Below are positions 44,117 through 52,115 of a stretch of DNA of 64,000 bases, one piece after another. A program made the translations under genes and the position numbers. Origin of the DNA: Bacteroidota bacterium (lineage in GTDB: Bacteria > Bacteroidota > Bacteroidia > Cytophagales > Cyclobacteriaceae); contig JAFDYX010000014.1 in the NCBI GenBank assembly GCA_018267215.1, forward strand, positions 23,261 to 87,260, in the 5' to 3' direction. How positions within the stretch are numbered: position 1 is the first letter of the stretch; every line of letters begins with the position of its first letter. The notes beneath the pieces are model-generated. The model worked only from the letters and a program-made list of their open reading frames with translations. It made no database searches and had not been told where the DNA came from.

Positions 44117-45097
44117 TCAGTAGCGTATAGATTTTAACTGAAGTCCGTCAGTTTCCAGGAAGCCAAACATCAAATTCATGTTTTGAATAGCCTGCCCGCT
44201 GGCGCCTTTCAGTAGGTTGTCGGTAGCAGAGTGAACGATGAGTTTGTTCTCTATTTTTTCCAGATGGATAAGACATTTGTTGGTATTCACTACTTGCTTC
44301 AAATCAATCATTGTTTTAGAAATGTGAGTGAACGGATGCGTTTCATAAAAACGTTGATAGAGTGAGGTGATCTCATCCAAACTCTTTTCGCAGCTCAGCA
44401 CAGACGACACAAAAATTCCACGGGCAAAGTCTCCGCGCCACGGCACAAAGTTGATGGCTTCCTTGTAGGAAGGCTGAAGGCCGCTGATCGTTTTTCTGAT
44501 TTCGCCCAGATGCTGGTGGGTGAGGGTTTTATAGGCCGAAACATTGTTGACGCGCCAGGTGAAGTGCGAAGTCTCCTGCAATTTTTGCCCGGCTCCGGTT
44601 GATCCGGTAATGCCCGTGGCATGCACTTCGGTTAGCAGTTTTGCGTGGGCGAGGGGCAGTAGCCCCAGCTGAATGGTGGTGGCAAAACAGCCCGGGTTGG
44701 CAACGTTGGCGGCCGATTTAATTTTGTCGCGCTGTAATTCCGGCAGGCCGTAAACAAACTCTCTGTTGTCGGCTTTGTCGCCCAGCCGGAAGTCGTTGCC
44801 CAAATCAATGATGCGTACCGATGCAGGTATTTTATTTTCGGCCAGCCATTTTTTGCTTTCTCCGTGGCTGAGGCACATAAAGAGAACATCGGCATCGGCT
44901 GAATGATTTTCAGAAAATTTCTGATCGGTATCTCCGATCAAATCAGTATGGGTTTCGTAAATGTATTTGCCTGCCTGACTTCTGCTTTGCGCAAAAAGCA
45001 ATTCGGCATGCGGATGCCCCAGTAGCAGGCGAATGGTTTCTCCGCCCGTATATCCGGCCGCCCCGATGATGCCCGCTTTGATTTTTGTTTTATTCAT
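44117..45097 (-). CDS. argC: N-acyl-gamma-glutamyl-phosphate reductase
   Basis: A 326-residue reductase of the second argininergic step. The NADP motif IIGAAGYTGGETIRLL, the nucleophile Cys in NPGCFATTIQLGLLPL and GITGSTGAGQKLQE are clear. I start at MNKTKIKAGIIGAAGY; the longer frame (45133) adds 12 codons that do not fit. It ends 2 bp before proC starts. Confidence 0.94.
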   Translation of the reverse strand: MNKTKIKAGIIGAAGYTGGETIRLLLGHPHAELLFAQSRSQAGKYIYETHTDLIGDTDQKFSENHSADADVLFMCLSHGESKKWLAENKIPASVRIIDLGNDFRLGDKADNREFVYGLPELQRDKIKSAANVANPGCFATTIQLGLLPLAHAKLLTEVHATGITGSTGAGQKLQETSHFTWRVNNVSAYKTLTHQHLGEIRKTISGLQPSYKEAINFVPWRGDFARGIFVSSVLSCEKSLDEITSLYQRFYETHPFTHISKTMIDLKQVVNTNKCLIHLEKIENKLIVHSATDNLLKGASGQAIQNMNLMFGFLETDGLQLKSIRY

Positions 45098-45136
45098 AAA
45101 TAATGAGTTAAAAGTTAAAGCGATAAGCCGCACTTT

Positions 45137-46339
45137 TTACTTCGTGCTGTCAGCTTCAGACTTCACTTGATGATAAATTGCAATTTGGTTTCCGAATATT
45201 TTTGTAAAGCCTTTTACGTCATCGCCCGTCCAACCGAGATTCATTTCACCATACTTGCCGAATTTGGCCGACATCAGATCATAATCAGATTCGATGCCGT
45301 TGATTTGAAACCGATGAGGGAAAAGGGTAATGGAAACTTTGCCCGATACATGCTGCTGCGAGTCGGTCAGAAACGCTTCGATATTGCGCATCACCGGGTC
45401 GAGGTACTGCCCTTCGTGCAGCCAGTTGCCGTAAAACTGGGCAAGCTGATCTTTCCAGCTCAACTGCCATTTGGTGAGTACATGTTTTTCAAGTGCGTGG
45501 TGCGCTTTAATAATTACCACCGGTGCGGCTGCTTCAAAGCCCACTCGTCCCTTAATGCCAATGATGGTGTCGCCTACGTGTATGTCGCGCCCGATACCAT
45601 ACGGAGCTGCTATATGTTGTAAGTACTGAATAGCTTCGGTAGGGTGTGCAAATATTTTTTCATTAACAGCCACCAACTCGCCCCGCGCAAATGTAAGTGT
45701 TACGTTTTCGCTGCCGGTTTTAGTTATTTGTGTAGGCCAAGCCTCTTCGGGAAGCATACCCAATGAGTTGAGTGTTTCTTTTCCACCTACCGAGGTGCCC
45801 CAAATTCCTTTATTGATAGAGTAGCGCGCTTTTTCTGCACTAAATTCTATGCCGTGCTGCTTCAGGTAGGCCACTTCTTCTTCGCGGCTTAATTTTTTAT
45901 CGCGAATGGGTGTAACGATCTTCAGCCCGGGTGCCAAAATTTGTATGATCATATCAAAACGCACCTGGTCATTGCCTGCACCGGTGCTGCCGTGTGCCAC
46001 CGCATCGGCTTTTAGTTCGTTGGCATAATTGGCGGTGGCCAGCGCCTGGCTCATGCGCTCAGCACTGACGCTGAGCGGATAGGTAGCATTTTTCAATACG
46101 TTGCCATAGACCAGAAAACGGATTACTGTATCGTAGTAGGTTTTTGTTTCGTCTATGGTTTTATGCGAGGTTACGCCAAGCTGATGAGCGCGGCTTTCAA
46201 TGGCCTTCACTTCTGCCTGATCGAAGCCACCCGTATTGACGGTAAGTGTGTGCACTTCATACCCTAAGTCTTTGGCTAAATGAATGGCGCAATACGAAGT
46301 GTCGAGGCCGCCACTGAAGGCGAGTACAATTTTTTTCAT
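45137..46339 (-). CDS. argG: Argininosuccinate synthase
   Basis: A 400-residue ATP-dependent ligase joining citrulline and aspartate. The P-loop-like LAFSGGLDTSYCAIHL (Ser10-Gly-Gly-Leu-Asp) and AHGSTGAGNDQVRFD are the synthase motifs, and the C-terminus is typical. It is of the Bacteroidota/type-2-like subgroup. It stands 42 bp after the GNAT gene and before argC. Confidence 0.95.
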   Translation of the reverse strand: MKKIVLAFSGGLDTSYCAIHLAKDLGYEVHTLTVNTGGFDQAEVKAIESRAHQLGVTSHKTIDETKTYYDTVIRFLVYGNVLKNATYPLSVSAERMSQALATANYANELKADAVAHGSTGAGNDQVRFDMIIQILAPGLKIVTPIRDKKLSREEEVAYLKQHGIEFSAEKARYSINKGIWGTSVGGKETLNSLGMLPEEAWPTQITKTGSENVTLTFARGELVAVNEKIFAHPTEAIQYLQHIAAPYGIGRDIHVGDTIIGIKGRVGFEAAAPVVIIKAHHALEKHVLTKWQLSWKDQLAQFYGNWLHEGQYLDPVMRNIEAFLTDSQQHVSGKVSITLFPHRFQINGIESDYDLMSAKFGKYGEMNLGWTGDDVKGFTKIFGNQIAIYHQVKSEADSTK

Positions 46340-46381
46340 TGAATTGATATTAGGATCTTGTTTATGTTGATATAAGATGGG

Positions 46382-47113
46382 CTACCAAAAGAGCCCGAAC
46401 AACGAAGGTTTCTTCTCTTCGCCCGGCTCATTTTTCTTTCGCCAGCCTTTGAGCAAAACAAATTGTTTGAATTTCACCCACCGCTCAAACACGCGGTTGT
46501 CGCCCCGCAAGCTTCTGCCCCAAAAGTTTTCGGGTTTAGCTTCGTGGGCTTTTTTCTCGGCTGCTTCCCGGGCTTTTTCTACGGGGTCGTACAACATGGC
46601 GGTGCACATACAGTTTTTGCGTTCCTTGCTTACGAGTATCTCATAGTTTACACAGCTTTGGCATCCTTTCCAGAAGTTGTCGTCAGAGGTAAGCTGCGAA
46701 TAAGTTACCGGCTCGTAGCCCAAGTCGGAGTTGATCTTCATGACCGCCAGGCCGGTGGTGAGGCCAAAAATTTTGGCATCAGGATATTTTTTGCGCGAAA
46801 GCGCGAAGACTTTCTGCTTAATCAGTGTGGCTACACCCGTTTTTCTAAAGGCAGGGGAAACAATGAGGCCGCTGTTGGCTACAAACTTTTCGTGCTCCCA
46901 CGATTCGATGTAGCAAAAACCTACCCACTCGTTCGATTGTGTAAGAGCTATCACCGCCTTGCCTTCACTCATCTTTTCTTTGATGTAGTCGGGCGAGCGT
47001 TTGGCAATGCCCGTGCCGCGAGCCTTGGCAGACTCCGCCATTTCGTTGGTAATGATTTCAGCAAAATACGCATCGGCTTCGGTTGCCTCGCGTACGATTA
47101 TTGAGTTGTCCAC
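46382..47113 (-). CDS. GNAT acyltransferase, candidate N-acyl-glutamate synthase
   Basis: A 243-residue protein with an N-terminal GNAT fold (1-145) and the acyl-CoA loop FRKTGVATLIKQ at 89-100. An unusual C-terminal part holds four cysteines, Cys151, Cys154, Cys168 and Cys170 (C-x2-C-x13-C-x-C), then a Lys/Glu helix. It starts GTG at 47113. It is the first gene of the arginine operon, upstream of argG, as in Bacteroides, where a similar gene fills the missing argA role (established by genome context, not to my knowledge by enzyme data). I infer it acylates glutamate, perhaps with succinyl-CoA. The Cys cluster could bind zinc or a cluster. Confidence 0.8.
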   Translation of the reverse strand: MDNSIIVREATEADAYFAEIITNEMAESAKARGTGIAKRSPDYIKEKMSEGKAVIALTQSNEWVGFCYIESWEHEKFVANSGLIVSPAFRKTGVATLIKQKVFALSRKKYPDAKIFGLTTGLAVMKINSDLGYEPVTYSQLTSDDNFWKGCQSCVNYEILVSKERKNCMCTAMLYDPVEKAREAAEKKAHEAKPENFWGRSLRGDNRVFERWVKFKQFVLLKGWRKKNEPGEEKKPSLFGLFW

Positions 47114-47189
47114 TTTGTTAATAAAAAAATTGTCAGTTGAAAATTAATAAACGCAAAAGCCAAAGCGCCTGGCACCTTGCTTTTTCTAA

Positions 47190-47335
47190 ATAATTTAGAG
47201 GGTGTTATCAGATGCGGATGCCCCGATGGGGTCGCCTGCTAACATGAAAAACTGACAAGTGAAACTTCATTGCCCGGAGGCAAAAGGTAAAACCGCCATT
47301 GAGGCATTGGTTTTGAAGGGTAGTGAATTCTTTTT
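47190..47335. other. Candidate structured RNA or element remnant in a 380-bp gene-free gap
   Basis: The gap 47114-47493 has no convincing gene. Its middle is GC-richer and folds locally: CCCCGATGGGG at 47221-47231; TTGCC-CGGA-GGCAA at 47270-47283; and a compound hairpin AAAACC-GCC, loop ATTGA, GGC-ATT-GGTTTT at 47289-47314. No tRNA, known riboswitch or attC core was recognised. A 74-codon minus frame (47239-47463) overlaps but is not protein-like. Strand cannot be assigned. Confidence 0.4.
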
Positions 47336-47426
47336 CCAATTCGCGTTAGTGGTTGGTTAGAAAGAAGGCATTCAGAATGTGTTTTGTTTTTCGCAAAATT
47401 AAACGAGAAAATTTTAAATAAGTCAA

Positions 47427-47434
47427 TACCTTTG
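47427..47434 (+). promoter_or_regulatory. Candidate -7 element (TACCTTTG)
   Basis: TACCTTTG matches TAnnTTTG and lies 59 bp before the start of the antitoxin-like gene at 47494. No TTG -33 element at normal spacing is evident. Confidence 0.4.
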
Positions 47435-47493
47435 TAAAAGTTTTTATTAAATATGCCTTGCAAACGTTTGGATTGGAATAAAGAGACTAACCT

Positions 47494-47709
47494 ATGGACA
47501 CACTTTTAATTCAAGTAAATAGCGATGTGGCATATAGGCTTTTGCAGGATTTGGAAAACCTAAACGTAATCAAAGTTCTAAGAAAGGAGAAGGCTACAGG
47601 CCGAAAGCTTTCTAAGAAGTATGCCGGAATGTTGCCCAAAGCAGTGGCAGAGGAATTACAAAATTATGTAGAAAAAAGCAGAGAAGAGTGGAGTCGGAGA
47701 GATTTTTGA
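47494..47709 (+). CDS. Antitoxin-like small protein
   Basis: A 71-residue protein upstream of and overlapping (22 bp) a PIN-domain gene. It starts MDTLLIQVNSDVAYRLLQDL, ribbon-helix-helix-like in its first strand and helices, then a linker (RKEKATGRKLSKKYAGMLPK) and a C-terminal helix likely to bind the toxin. The typical small, basic, overlap-coupled layout of type II antitoxins supports the call; no exact family is recognised. Confidence 0.8.
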   Translation: MDTLLIQVNSDVAYRLLQDLENLNVIKVLRKEKATGRKLSKKYAGMLPKAVAEELQNYVEKSREEWSRRDF

Positions 47710-48080
47710 TTGATTCAAATTCGGTGATTGATTATCTCGGAAACAAATTGCCATCCAAGGGTGTCGTATTTATGAACGGAGTTATAGATGCAGTTCCAAA
47801 CATATCAGTAATAACGAAGATTGAAGTGCTTGGCTTTAGCGCAAATAAAAAACACACTCAATTATTAGAAGATTTTATAGCCGACTCAAACATCATTCTA
47901 TTGACTGACCCCATTATTAATAAATGCATTGAACTACGTAAAACTTACAAAAAAATAAAGTTGCCTGATGCAATAATTGCAGCCACTGCTTTAGTCAATC
48001 AATGGAAGCTTATTTCAAGGAATGTTGAAGACTTTAAAGCCCTAAGCGAATTGGAAATAGTCAATCCACATTCTTTGTGA
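47688..48080 (+). CDS. PIN domain ribonuclease toxin (VapC-like)
   Basis: A 130-residue PIN domain starting at GTG 47688 within the 3' end of the antitoxin gene. The acidic site is seen as Asp9 (FLIDSNSVIDYL), Glu46 (SVITKIEVLGF), Asp94 (KLPDAIIAAT) and Asp115 (RNVEDFKAL). PIN toxins cleave tRNA or rRNA. The pair sits between the arginine and Kdo operons. Whether it is an active toxin is untested. Confidence 0.9.
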   Translation: MESERFLIDSNSVIDYLGNKLPSKGVVFMNGVIDAVPNISVITKIEVLGFSANKKHTQLLEDFIADSNIILLTDPIINKCIELRKTYKKIKLPDAIIAATALVNQWKLISRNVEDFKALSELEIVNPHSL

Positions 48081-48086
48081 TTATCG

Positions 48087-48094
48087 TAGATTTG
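48087..48094 (+). promoter_or_regulatory. Candidate -7 element (TAGATTTG)
   Basis: TAGATTTG matches TAnnTTTG and lies 39 bp before the kdsA start at 48134. No TTG -33 element at usual spacing was found. Confidence 0.45.
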
Positions 48095-48133
48095 TAAATA
48101 AATTAAATTGAAAGAGAAGAAAAGCTAAAATTT

Positions 48134-48985
48134 ATGAGTAAAAAAATAGTTCGCGTTGGCAACATCGAATGTGGCGCTGACGATCTTTTTGTGATCTCAG
48201 GCCCGTGTGTGATCGAAGACGAAAAAATCATGATGACGACAGCCGAAAAACTAAAAGAAGTTTCGGAAAGAATGAACATCAAGATCATTTATAAGTCTTC
48301 CTTCCAAAAAGATAACCGCAGCAGCCTAAAGTACTACAATGGTCCAGGCCTAGACAAGGGCGTGAAGATTCTGGCAAAAATAAAAGAGCAATTTGGATTC
48401 TCCCTGCTCACCGACATACACTATCCCGAGCAGGCCGTTGCGGCAGCTGAGGTGGTAGATGTGCTGCAAATTCCGGCTTACCTCTGTATGCAAACGGCAT
48501 TGATGGTGGCCGCAGCCAAAACAGGCCGGGTTATCAACATCAAGCACGGACAGTTTCTCGCCCCCGACAACATGAAGCATCCTGTTACCAAATGTACCGA
48601 AGCCGGCAACGATCAAATCATCCTGACCGAAAGAGGCTATACGTTTGGCTATAATGATTTAATAGTTGACCCGCGCAGTTTTTATCACCTAGGCAAACTG
48701 GGTTACCCCGTAGTGTTCGACATTACCCACTCCATTCGGAAATATGGTATTCCCAGCGCTGACGCCAAGGGCGGTGCACGCGAATTTTTACCCGTACTTT
48801 CACGCGCAGGAGTTGCCTCAGGTGTAGATGGTGTATTTATCGAGACCCACCCCGACCCGGAAAAAGCATTGTGCGATGCAGCCAGCCAGCTTTGCGTGTA
48901 CGACCTCGAAGAGTTTTTGAAACCCCTCATCGAACTACATACCATCGAAGTAAAGTATCGTCAACAAGATGTTGTATTAAAATAA
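48134..48985 (+). CDS. kdsA: 3-deoxy-8-phosphooctulonate synthase
   Basis: A 283-residue aldolase-type synthase condensing PEP with arabinose-5-phosphate to Kdo-8-phosphate. The core motifs are LFVISGPCVIEDEKIM, YKSSFQKDNRSSLKYYNGPG, ADAKGGAREFLPVLSRAGVA and FIETHPDPEKALCDAASQL. It heads an operon with the transaldolase/CBS gene 41 bp downstream and a KdsC-like HAD after that. The plus-strand promoter candidate is at 48087. Confidence 0.96.
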   Translation: MSKKIVRVGNIECGADDLFVISGPCVIEDEKIMMTTAEKLKEVSERMNIKIIYKSSFQKDNRSSLKYYNGPGLDKGVKILAKIKEQFGFSLLTDIHYPEQAVAAAEVVDVLQIPAYLCMQTALMVAAAKTGRVINIKHGQFLAPDNMKHPVTKCTEAGNDQIILTERGYTFGYNDLIVDPRSFYHLGKLGYPVVFDITHSIRKYGIPSADAKGGAREFLPVLSRAGVASGVDGVFIETHPDPEKALCDAASQLCVYDLEEFLKPLIELHTIEVKYRQQDVVLK

Positions 48986-48991
48986 GTATCT

Positions 48992-49026
48992 AAAAATCGT
49001 AAATCTAAAATCTGAAAATTTAAAGT
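48992..49026. repeat. Degenerate heptamer array in the kdsA-transaldolase gap
   Basis: Five gapless 7-bp units: AAAAATC, GTAAATC, TAAAATC, TGAAAAT, TTAAAGT. It occupies nearly the whole gap between the kdsA stop and the ATG at 49027, so it would form the leader of the next gene. Confidence 0.6.
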
Positions 49027-50040
49027 ATGGAATTATACCTCGACTCAGCCGACCTGAAAGAAATTGAAGACGCTTTTCAATTAGGCTTCCTTACCGGATT
49101 AACCACGACACCCACATTCATGCACCGCGGTGGTGTAACCGACATTGATGGACTGATTGTGAAACTTTCTAAGATCGTTCCGGTGCTTCAAATTGAAGCT
49201 CTGGGCGATACAGCCCAAGATGTGCTGAAAGAAGCTAAGCGCCAATTGAACTTGGGACTGGATCCTCAAAAAACAGTTTTCAAAATCCCTGTTTCGTTGG
49301 AAGGTGTAAAGGCGTGCAACCTGTTGCGCAAAGAAGGATTACTCGTGAACGTACATTTAATTTACACATTACAGCAAGCCTACATGGCCATGCAGGCCGG
49401 AGCCTCTTACGTTTGCCCGTTGGTAGGCCGCTTGCAAGATCAAGGACATGATGCACTTGACTTGGTGCATCAATGTGTATTTGCCGTAGATCACTATGGC
49501 TACGATACCAAAGTGATGTTTTCTTCTGTGCGCAATGCCGAGCACGTGCGCAACGCCATTAATATAGGCGTACACACTATTACCGTGCCTTGGAAGATCA
49601 TGAAATCCCTCACCGAAAATAATTTTACTGCGCTGGGTACGCAACAATTTATCGAACACACCCGCCTGATGACGGTGAAGGTGAAAGATGCCATCAACAA
49701 AGTAAATCCGGTTGTTGAGGCGAGCACATCGCTGTCTGATGCCATTGTGAAAATGACAGAGTATGGTTTTGGTGCCATTACCGTAACGAATGGAAGCGGC
49801 CAGGTGGTGGGCGTATTTACCGATGGCGACCTGAGAAGAAAAATCCAACAAGATGGCCGCAATGTATTGAGCCAAAAGATGGGCGACTTCAAATACAATG
49901 CTCCCATTTCCATAGATGCCAACTCACTATTGACAGAGGCAGCTGATATTTTCAAAAAATCTAAGGTAGATACCATTCTTGTAACAGAGAATGGCAAGCC
50001 TGCCGGCATGTTGGATATTCAGGATCTGGAAGTCGATTGA
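49027..50040 (+). CDS. Transaldolase/fructose-6-phosphate-aldolase domain fused to a KdsD-like CBS pair
   Basis: A 337-residue fusion. Residues 1-220 match MipB/Fsa-type transaldolases: start MELYLDSADLKEIE (Asp6), Schiff-base Lys86 (FKIPVS), Arg135 (PLVGRLQDQG) and the Ser166-Ser167 region. Two catalytic positions depart from E. coli FSA: Glu57 in place of Gln59, as in transaldolases, and Thr29 in place of Asn28. Residues 227-337 are two CBS motifs closest to those of KdsD (GVFTDGDLRR; GMLDIQDL). It lies between kdsA and a KdsC-like gene. The substrate is unknown; I infer a role in arabinose-5-phosphate supply or its control. Confidence 0.85.
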   Translation: MELYLDSADLKEIEDAFQLGFLTGLTTTPTFMHRGGVTDIDGLIVKLSKIVPVLQIEALGDTAQDVLKEAKRQLNLGLDPQKTVFKIPVSLEGVKACNLLRKEGLLVNVHLIYTLQQAYMAMQAGASYVCPLVGRLQDQGHDALDLVHQCVFAVDHYGYDTKVMFSSVRNAEHVRNAINIGVHTITVPWKIMKSLTENNFTALGTQQFIEHTRLMTVKVKDAINKVNPVVEASTSLSDAIVKMTEYGFGAITVTNGSGQVVGVFTDGDLRRKIQQDGRNVLSQKMGDFKYNAPISIDANSLLTEAADIFKKSKVDTILVTENGKPAGMLDIQDLEVD

Positions 50041-50066
50041 GTTTGAATAATCCCGATACCATTTTT

Positions 50067-50747
50067 ATGGAACTGGGCGGCACATTCTGCCGCCCTTTTG
50101 CTGATCTTAAAAATAGGCTCCCTTCCATCAAGGCCTATATTTTTGATTGGGACGGTGTATTTAATGATGGAGTAAAATCAAGCCAAGGCGGAAGTTTGTT
50201 TAGCGAAGTAGATGCCATGGGCACTAATATGCTACGCTTTGGTCACTGGCTCAGCCACGGGCAGCTTCCCCGGGTTGCCATTATTACGGGAGAAGAAAAT
50301 CCGGCCGCACAGCATCTGGCACAACGCGAAAAATTTGATGCCATCTATTCCAAATGCTCCAACAAGCTCATTGCCTTCGATCATTTTTTGAAAACCTATG
50401 CACTGCATGAAGAGGAGGTAGCTTTTGTTTTTGATGATGTACTTGATCTGGCTGTGGCCGATCGCTGTGGTCTACGTTGCATGGTAAAACACCACGCTTC
50501 TCCTATGCTGCAACAGTATGTTATGCTGGAAAATCAGGCTGAGTATATTTCTTCCGGCCATGCTCACGGAGTGCGCGAAATTTGTGAGTTGATTTTGTCA
50601 GCAAATAAAAAGTATGATGAGGCAGTCAGCTTAAGGAGTGCATTTGCTCCGGCTTACCAAAACTACTTACAGGAAAGACAACGAACCAATGTAAAAAATT
50701 TTGTTTTGAAAGAGGGGAAGATAGAGGAGCATGGAAAAACTGATTAA
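50067..50747 (+). CDS. kdsC: HAD family phosphatase, KdsC-like
   Basis: A 226-residue haloacid dehalogenase protein; the ATG at 50067 is my choice, a TTG at 50037 overlapping the upstream stop is the alternative. Motif I is FDWDGVFNDG (Asp27, Asp29), motif II AIITGEEN (Thr74), motif III SNKLIAF (Lys100), and motif IV VFDDVLDLAV (Asp123, Asp124) has Phe in place of the usual Gly. It is longer than standard KdsC (about 160-190), with a C-terminal helix. Between a transaldolase/CBS gene and dedA, it is probably the Kdo-8-phosphate phosphatase. Confidence 0.8.
   Translation: MELGGTFCRPFADLKNRLPSIKAYIFDWDGVFNDGVKSSQGGSLFSEVDAMGTNMLRFGHWLSHGQLPRVAIITGEENPAAQHLAQREKFDAIYSKCSNKLIAFDHFLKTYALHEEEVAFVFDDVLDLAVADRCGLRCMVKHHASPMLQQYVMLENQAEYISSGHAHGVREICELILSANKKYDEAVSLRSAFAPAYQNYLQERQRTNVKNFVLKEGKIEEHGKTD
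50075..50099 (+). terminator. Intrinsic-terminator-like hairpin inside the start of kdsC
   Basis: A perfect 8-bp stem GGGCGGCA with TGCCGCCC, loop CATTC, then TTTT. It lies a few codons into the HAD gene, in the coding strand direction. It could attenuate the operon between the transaldolase/CBS gene and kdsC, or be accidental. Confidence 0.45.
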
Positions 50748-51303
50748 TGAGTTTGGCTATCTGGCGTTGATGGTCGGTACTTTCTTTGAAGGTGAGACCG
50801 CCATTCTGACGGCATCGTCTTTGATACACCGCGGTATTTTTGCTTTTCCTTGGACTGTGTTGGCTGCTTTTTCCGGCTCCTTCATCAGCGACTGGGCTTA
50901 TTATCTGATCGGCCGACTGAACGGCCAGGTGTTTATTGCCAAGCGACCTAAGCTGATGGAAAGGGTAACGCCCGTCACTAATTTTTTTCATCATCATAAA
51001 TTTCAAATACTTTTCAGCTACCGTTTTCTGTACGGTTTCCGGATCATCATCCCGTTGGTGATTGGCATGAGCGGGCTTCGGCCAACCAGCTATCTTTTTT
51101 ATTCTATAGTTACGGGCTTGCTGTGGGCTACGGTAGTCAGCACATTGGGATATTGGGCGGGGCGATTGCTCAATGTTGATTTGCAAACATTTGAGAAAAA
51201 TTTTTTACTCATCATGTTAGGGTTCGCCCTGTTTGGGTTGCTGATCGGGTACATCGTTAAGAAAGTGGCTGCCAAAAGCATGGGCTCAGAGCCTCAGAAA
51301 TAA
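50731..51303 (+). CDS. DedA family membrane protein
   Basis: A 190-residue integral membrane protein of the DedA (SNARE-associated Golgi) family. Motifs: FGYLALMVGTFFEGETAILT, then AAFSGSFISDWAYYLIGR and the FSYRFLYGFRIIIPLVIGMS motif with the two Arg residues, and the C-terminal helices. DedA proteins are proposed lipid or undecaprenyl-phosphate flippases. It starts within the last codons of the HAD gene (17-bp overlap), so it belongs to the Kdo operon. Its stop overlaps the stop of the convergent DUF2279 gene by 10 bp. Confidence 0.9.
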   Translation: MEKLINEFGYLALMVGTFFEGETAILTASSLIHRGIFAFPWTVLAAFSGSFISDWAYYLIGRLNGQVFIAKRPKLMERVTPVTNFFHHHKFQILFSYRFLYGFRIIIPLVIGMSGLRPTSYLFYSIVTGLLWATVVSTLGYWAGRLLNVDLQTFEKNFLLIMLGFALFGLLIGYIVKKVAAKSMGSEPQK

Positions 51304-52115
51304 ATGGGGTGAAAAAAAAATCCCCGGTCATTCCATTCTATAGCCGGTGCAGGAAATTTTAGAAGCACAAAAGGCCGGAACAAATAACTGAAGACTTTGT
51401 TTTTCTTCATCAACTCGGCAGCAACAACATCTGCCGACAAAATAAATCTTTTCGTACGCGCAACCGAGGTGTAATCAAAAGTTTTACCGGTGACATCTTG
51501 CCAGACATTGTCATGCCCGCCTAACATTCCCTCAGCACCATAGCCAATAGATAAAGCCAGCCAATCAGGAAAAAATGTAGTACTAAAAATTTTGTTGACA
51601 CTTACAGATACCCAATAGGTTTGGCCATTATAATCCTTTAGTGCTTGCTGAGCAAATGTATTACCCAGCAAATCTGGCCGCAGCCAATGAAAGGCAGTAG
51701 TGTGAAAAGAAAATTTTGGTAATGTGCTCGCTACGGCACGATAGGAGATATGCGAGTAACAGTACAAACTACCTAATCCATTGGCCAGCAGATCGGCAGG
51801 AGAGGCTCCGTAATTTTGAGAAAAGCCATCGAGTATTTCGATGGGCAACAGCAACAGAAAACCAGAAAATGAAATCCATTTTTTTCTCTGAATAGGATTT
51901 AGATGATGAGAATTTCCTAATACTTGATAGAAATACAAACCTAGATGAAATGAAGCAAAAAAATGCCCCAGCTTGTCAAGATATTGCCACTCTAATAAGT
52001 CATCAAAAAAATGAAACGCTGTAAAGCTTCCGTACCAGGCTGTTGACAGCCAGATCATTGAAACTACATACAAGCCTAAAAATAGAAACAGCAAACTTTT
52101 TTTTGAAGTTGTCAT
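51294..52115 (-). CDS. DUF2279 domain-containing membrane protein
   Basis: A 273-residue protein starting with a membrane segment (KKSLLFLFLGLYVVSMIWLS). The family pattern is AWYGSFTAFHFFDDLLEWQYLDKLGH, then EILDGFSQNYGASPADLLANGLGS. I recognise DUF2279 (YfiM-like) of unknown function, probably in the envelope. It overlaps the stop of the plus-strand dedA gene by 10 bp and the permease stop by 4 bp. Confidence 0.82.
   Translation of the reverse strand: MTTSKKSLLFLFLGLYVVSMIWLSTAWYGSFTAFHFFDDLLEWQYLDKLGHFFASFHLGLYFYQVLGNSHHLNPIQRKKWISFSGFLLLLPIEILDGFSQNYGASPADLLANGLGSLYCYSHISYRAVASTLPKFSFHTTAFHWLRPDLLGNTFAQQALKDYNGQTYWVSVSVNKIFSTTFFPDWLALSIGYGAEGMLGGHDNVWQDVTGKTFDYTSVARTKRFILSADVVAAELMKKNKVFSYLFRPFVLLKFPAPAIEWNDRGFFFHPIYF

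Noticed and set aside
47190-47335. Integron attC site
   Set aside because: No matching RYYYAAC/GTTRRRY core pairs and no cassette array.
47239-47463. 74-codon minus-strand frame as a gene
   Set aside because: No recognisable protein features; the region is better described as structured noncoding sequence.
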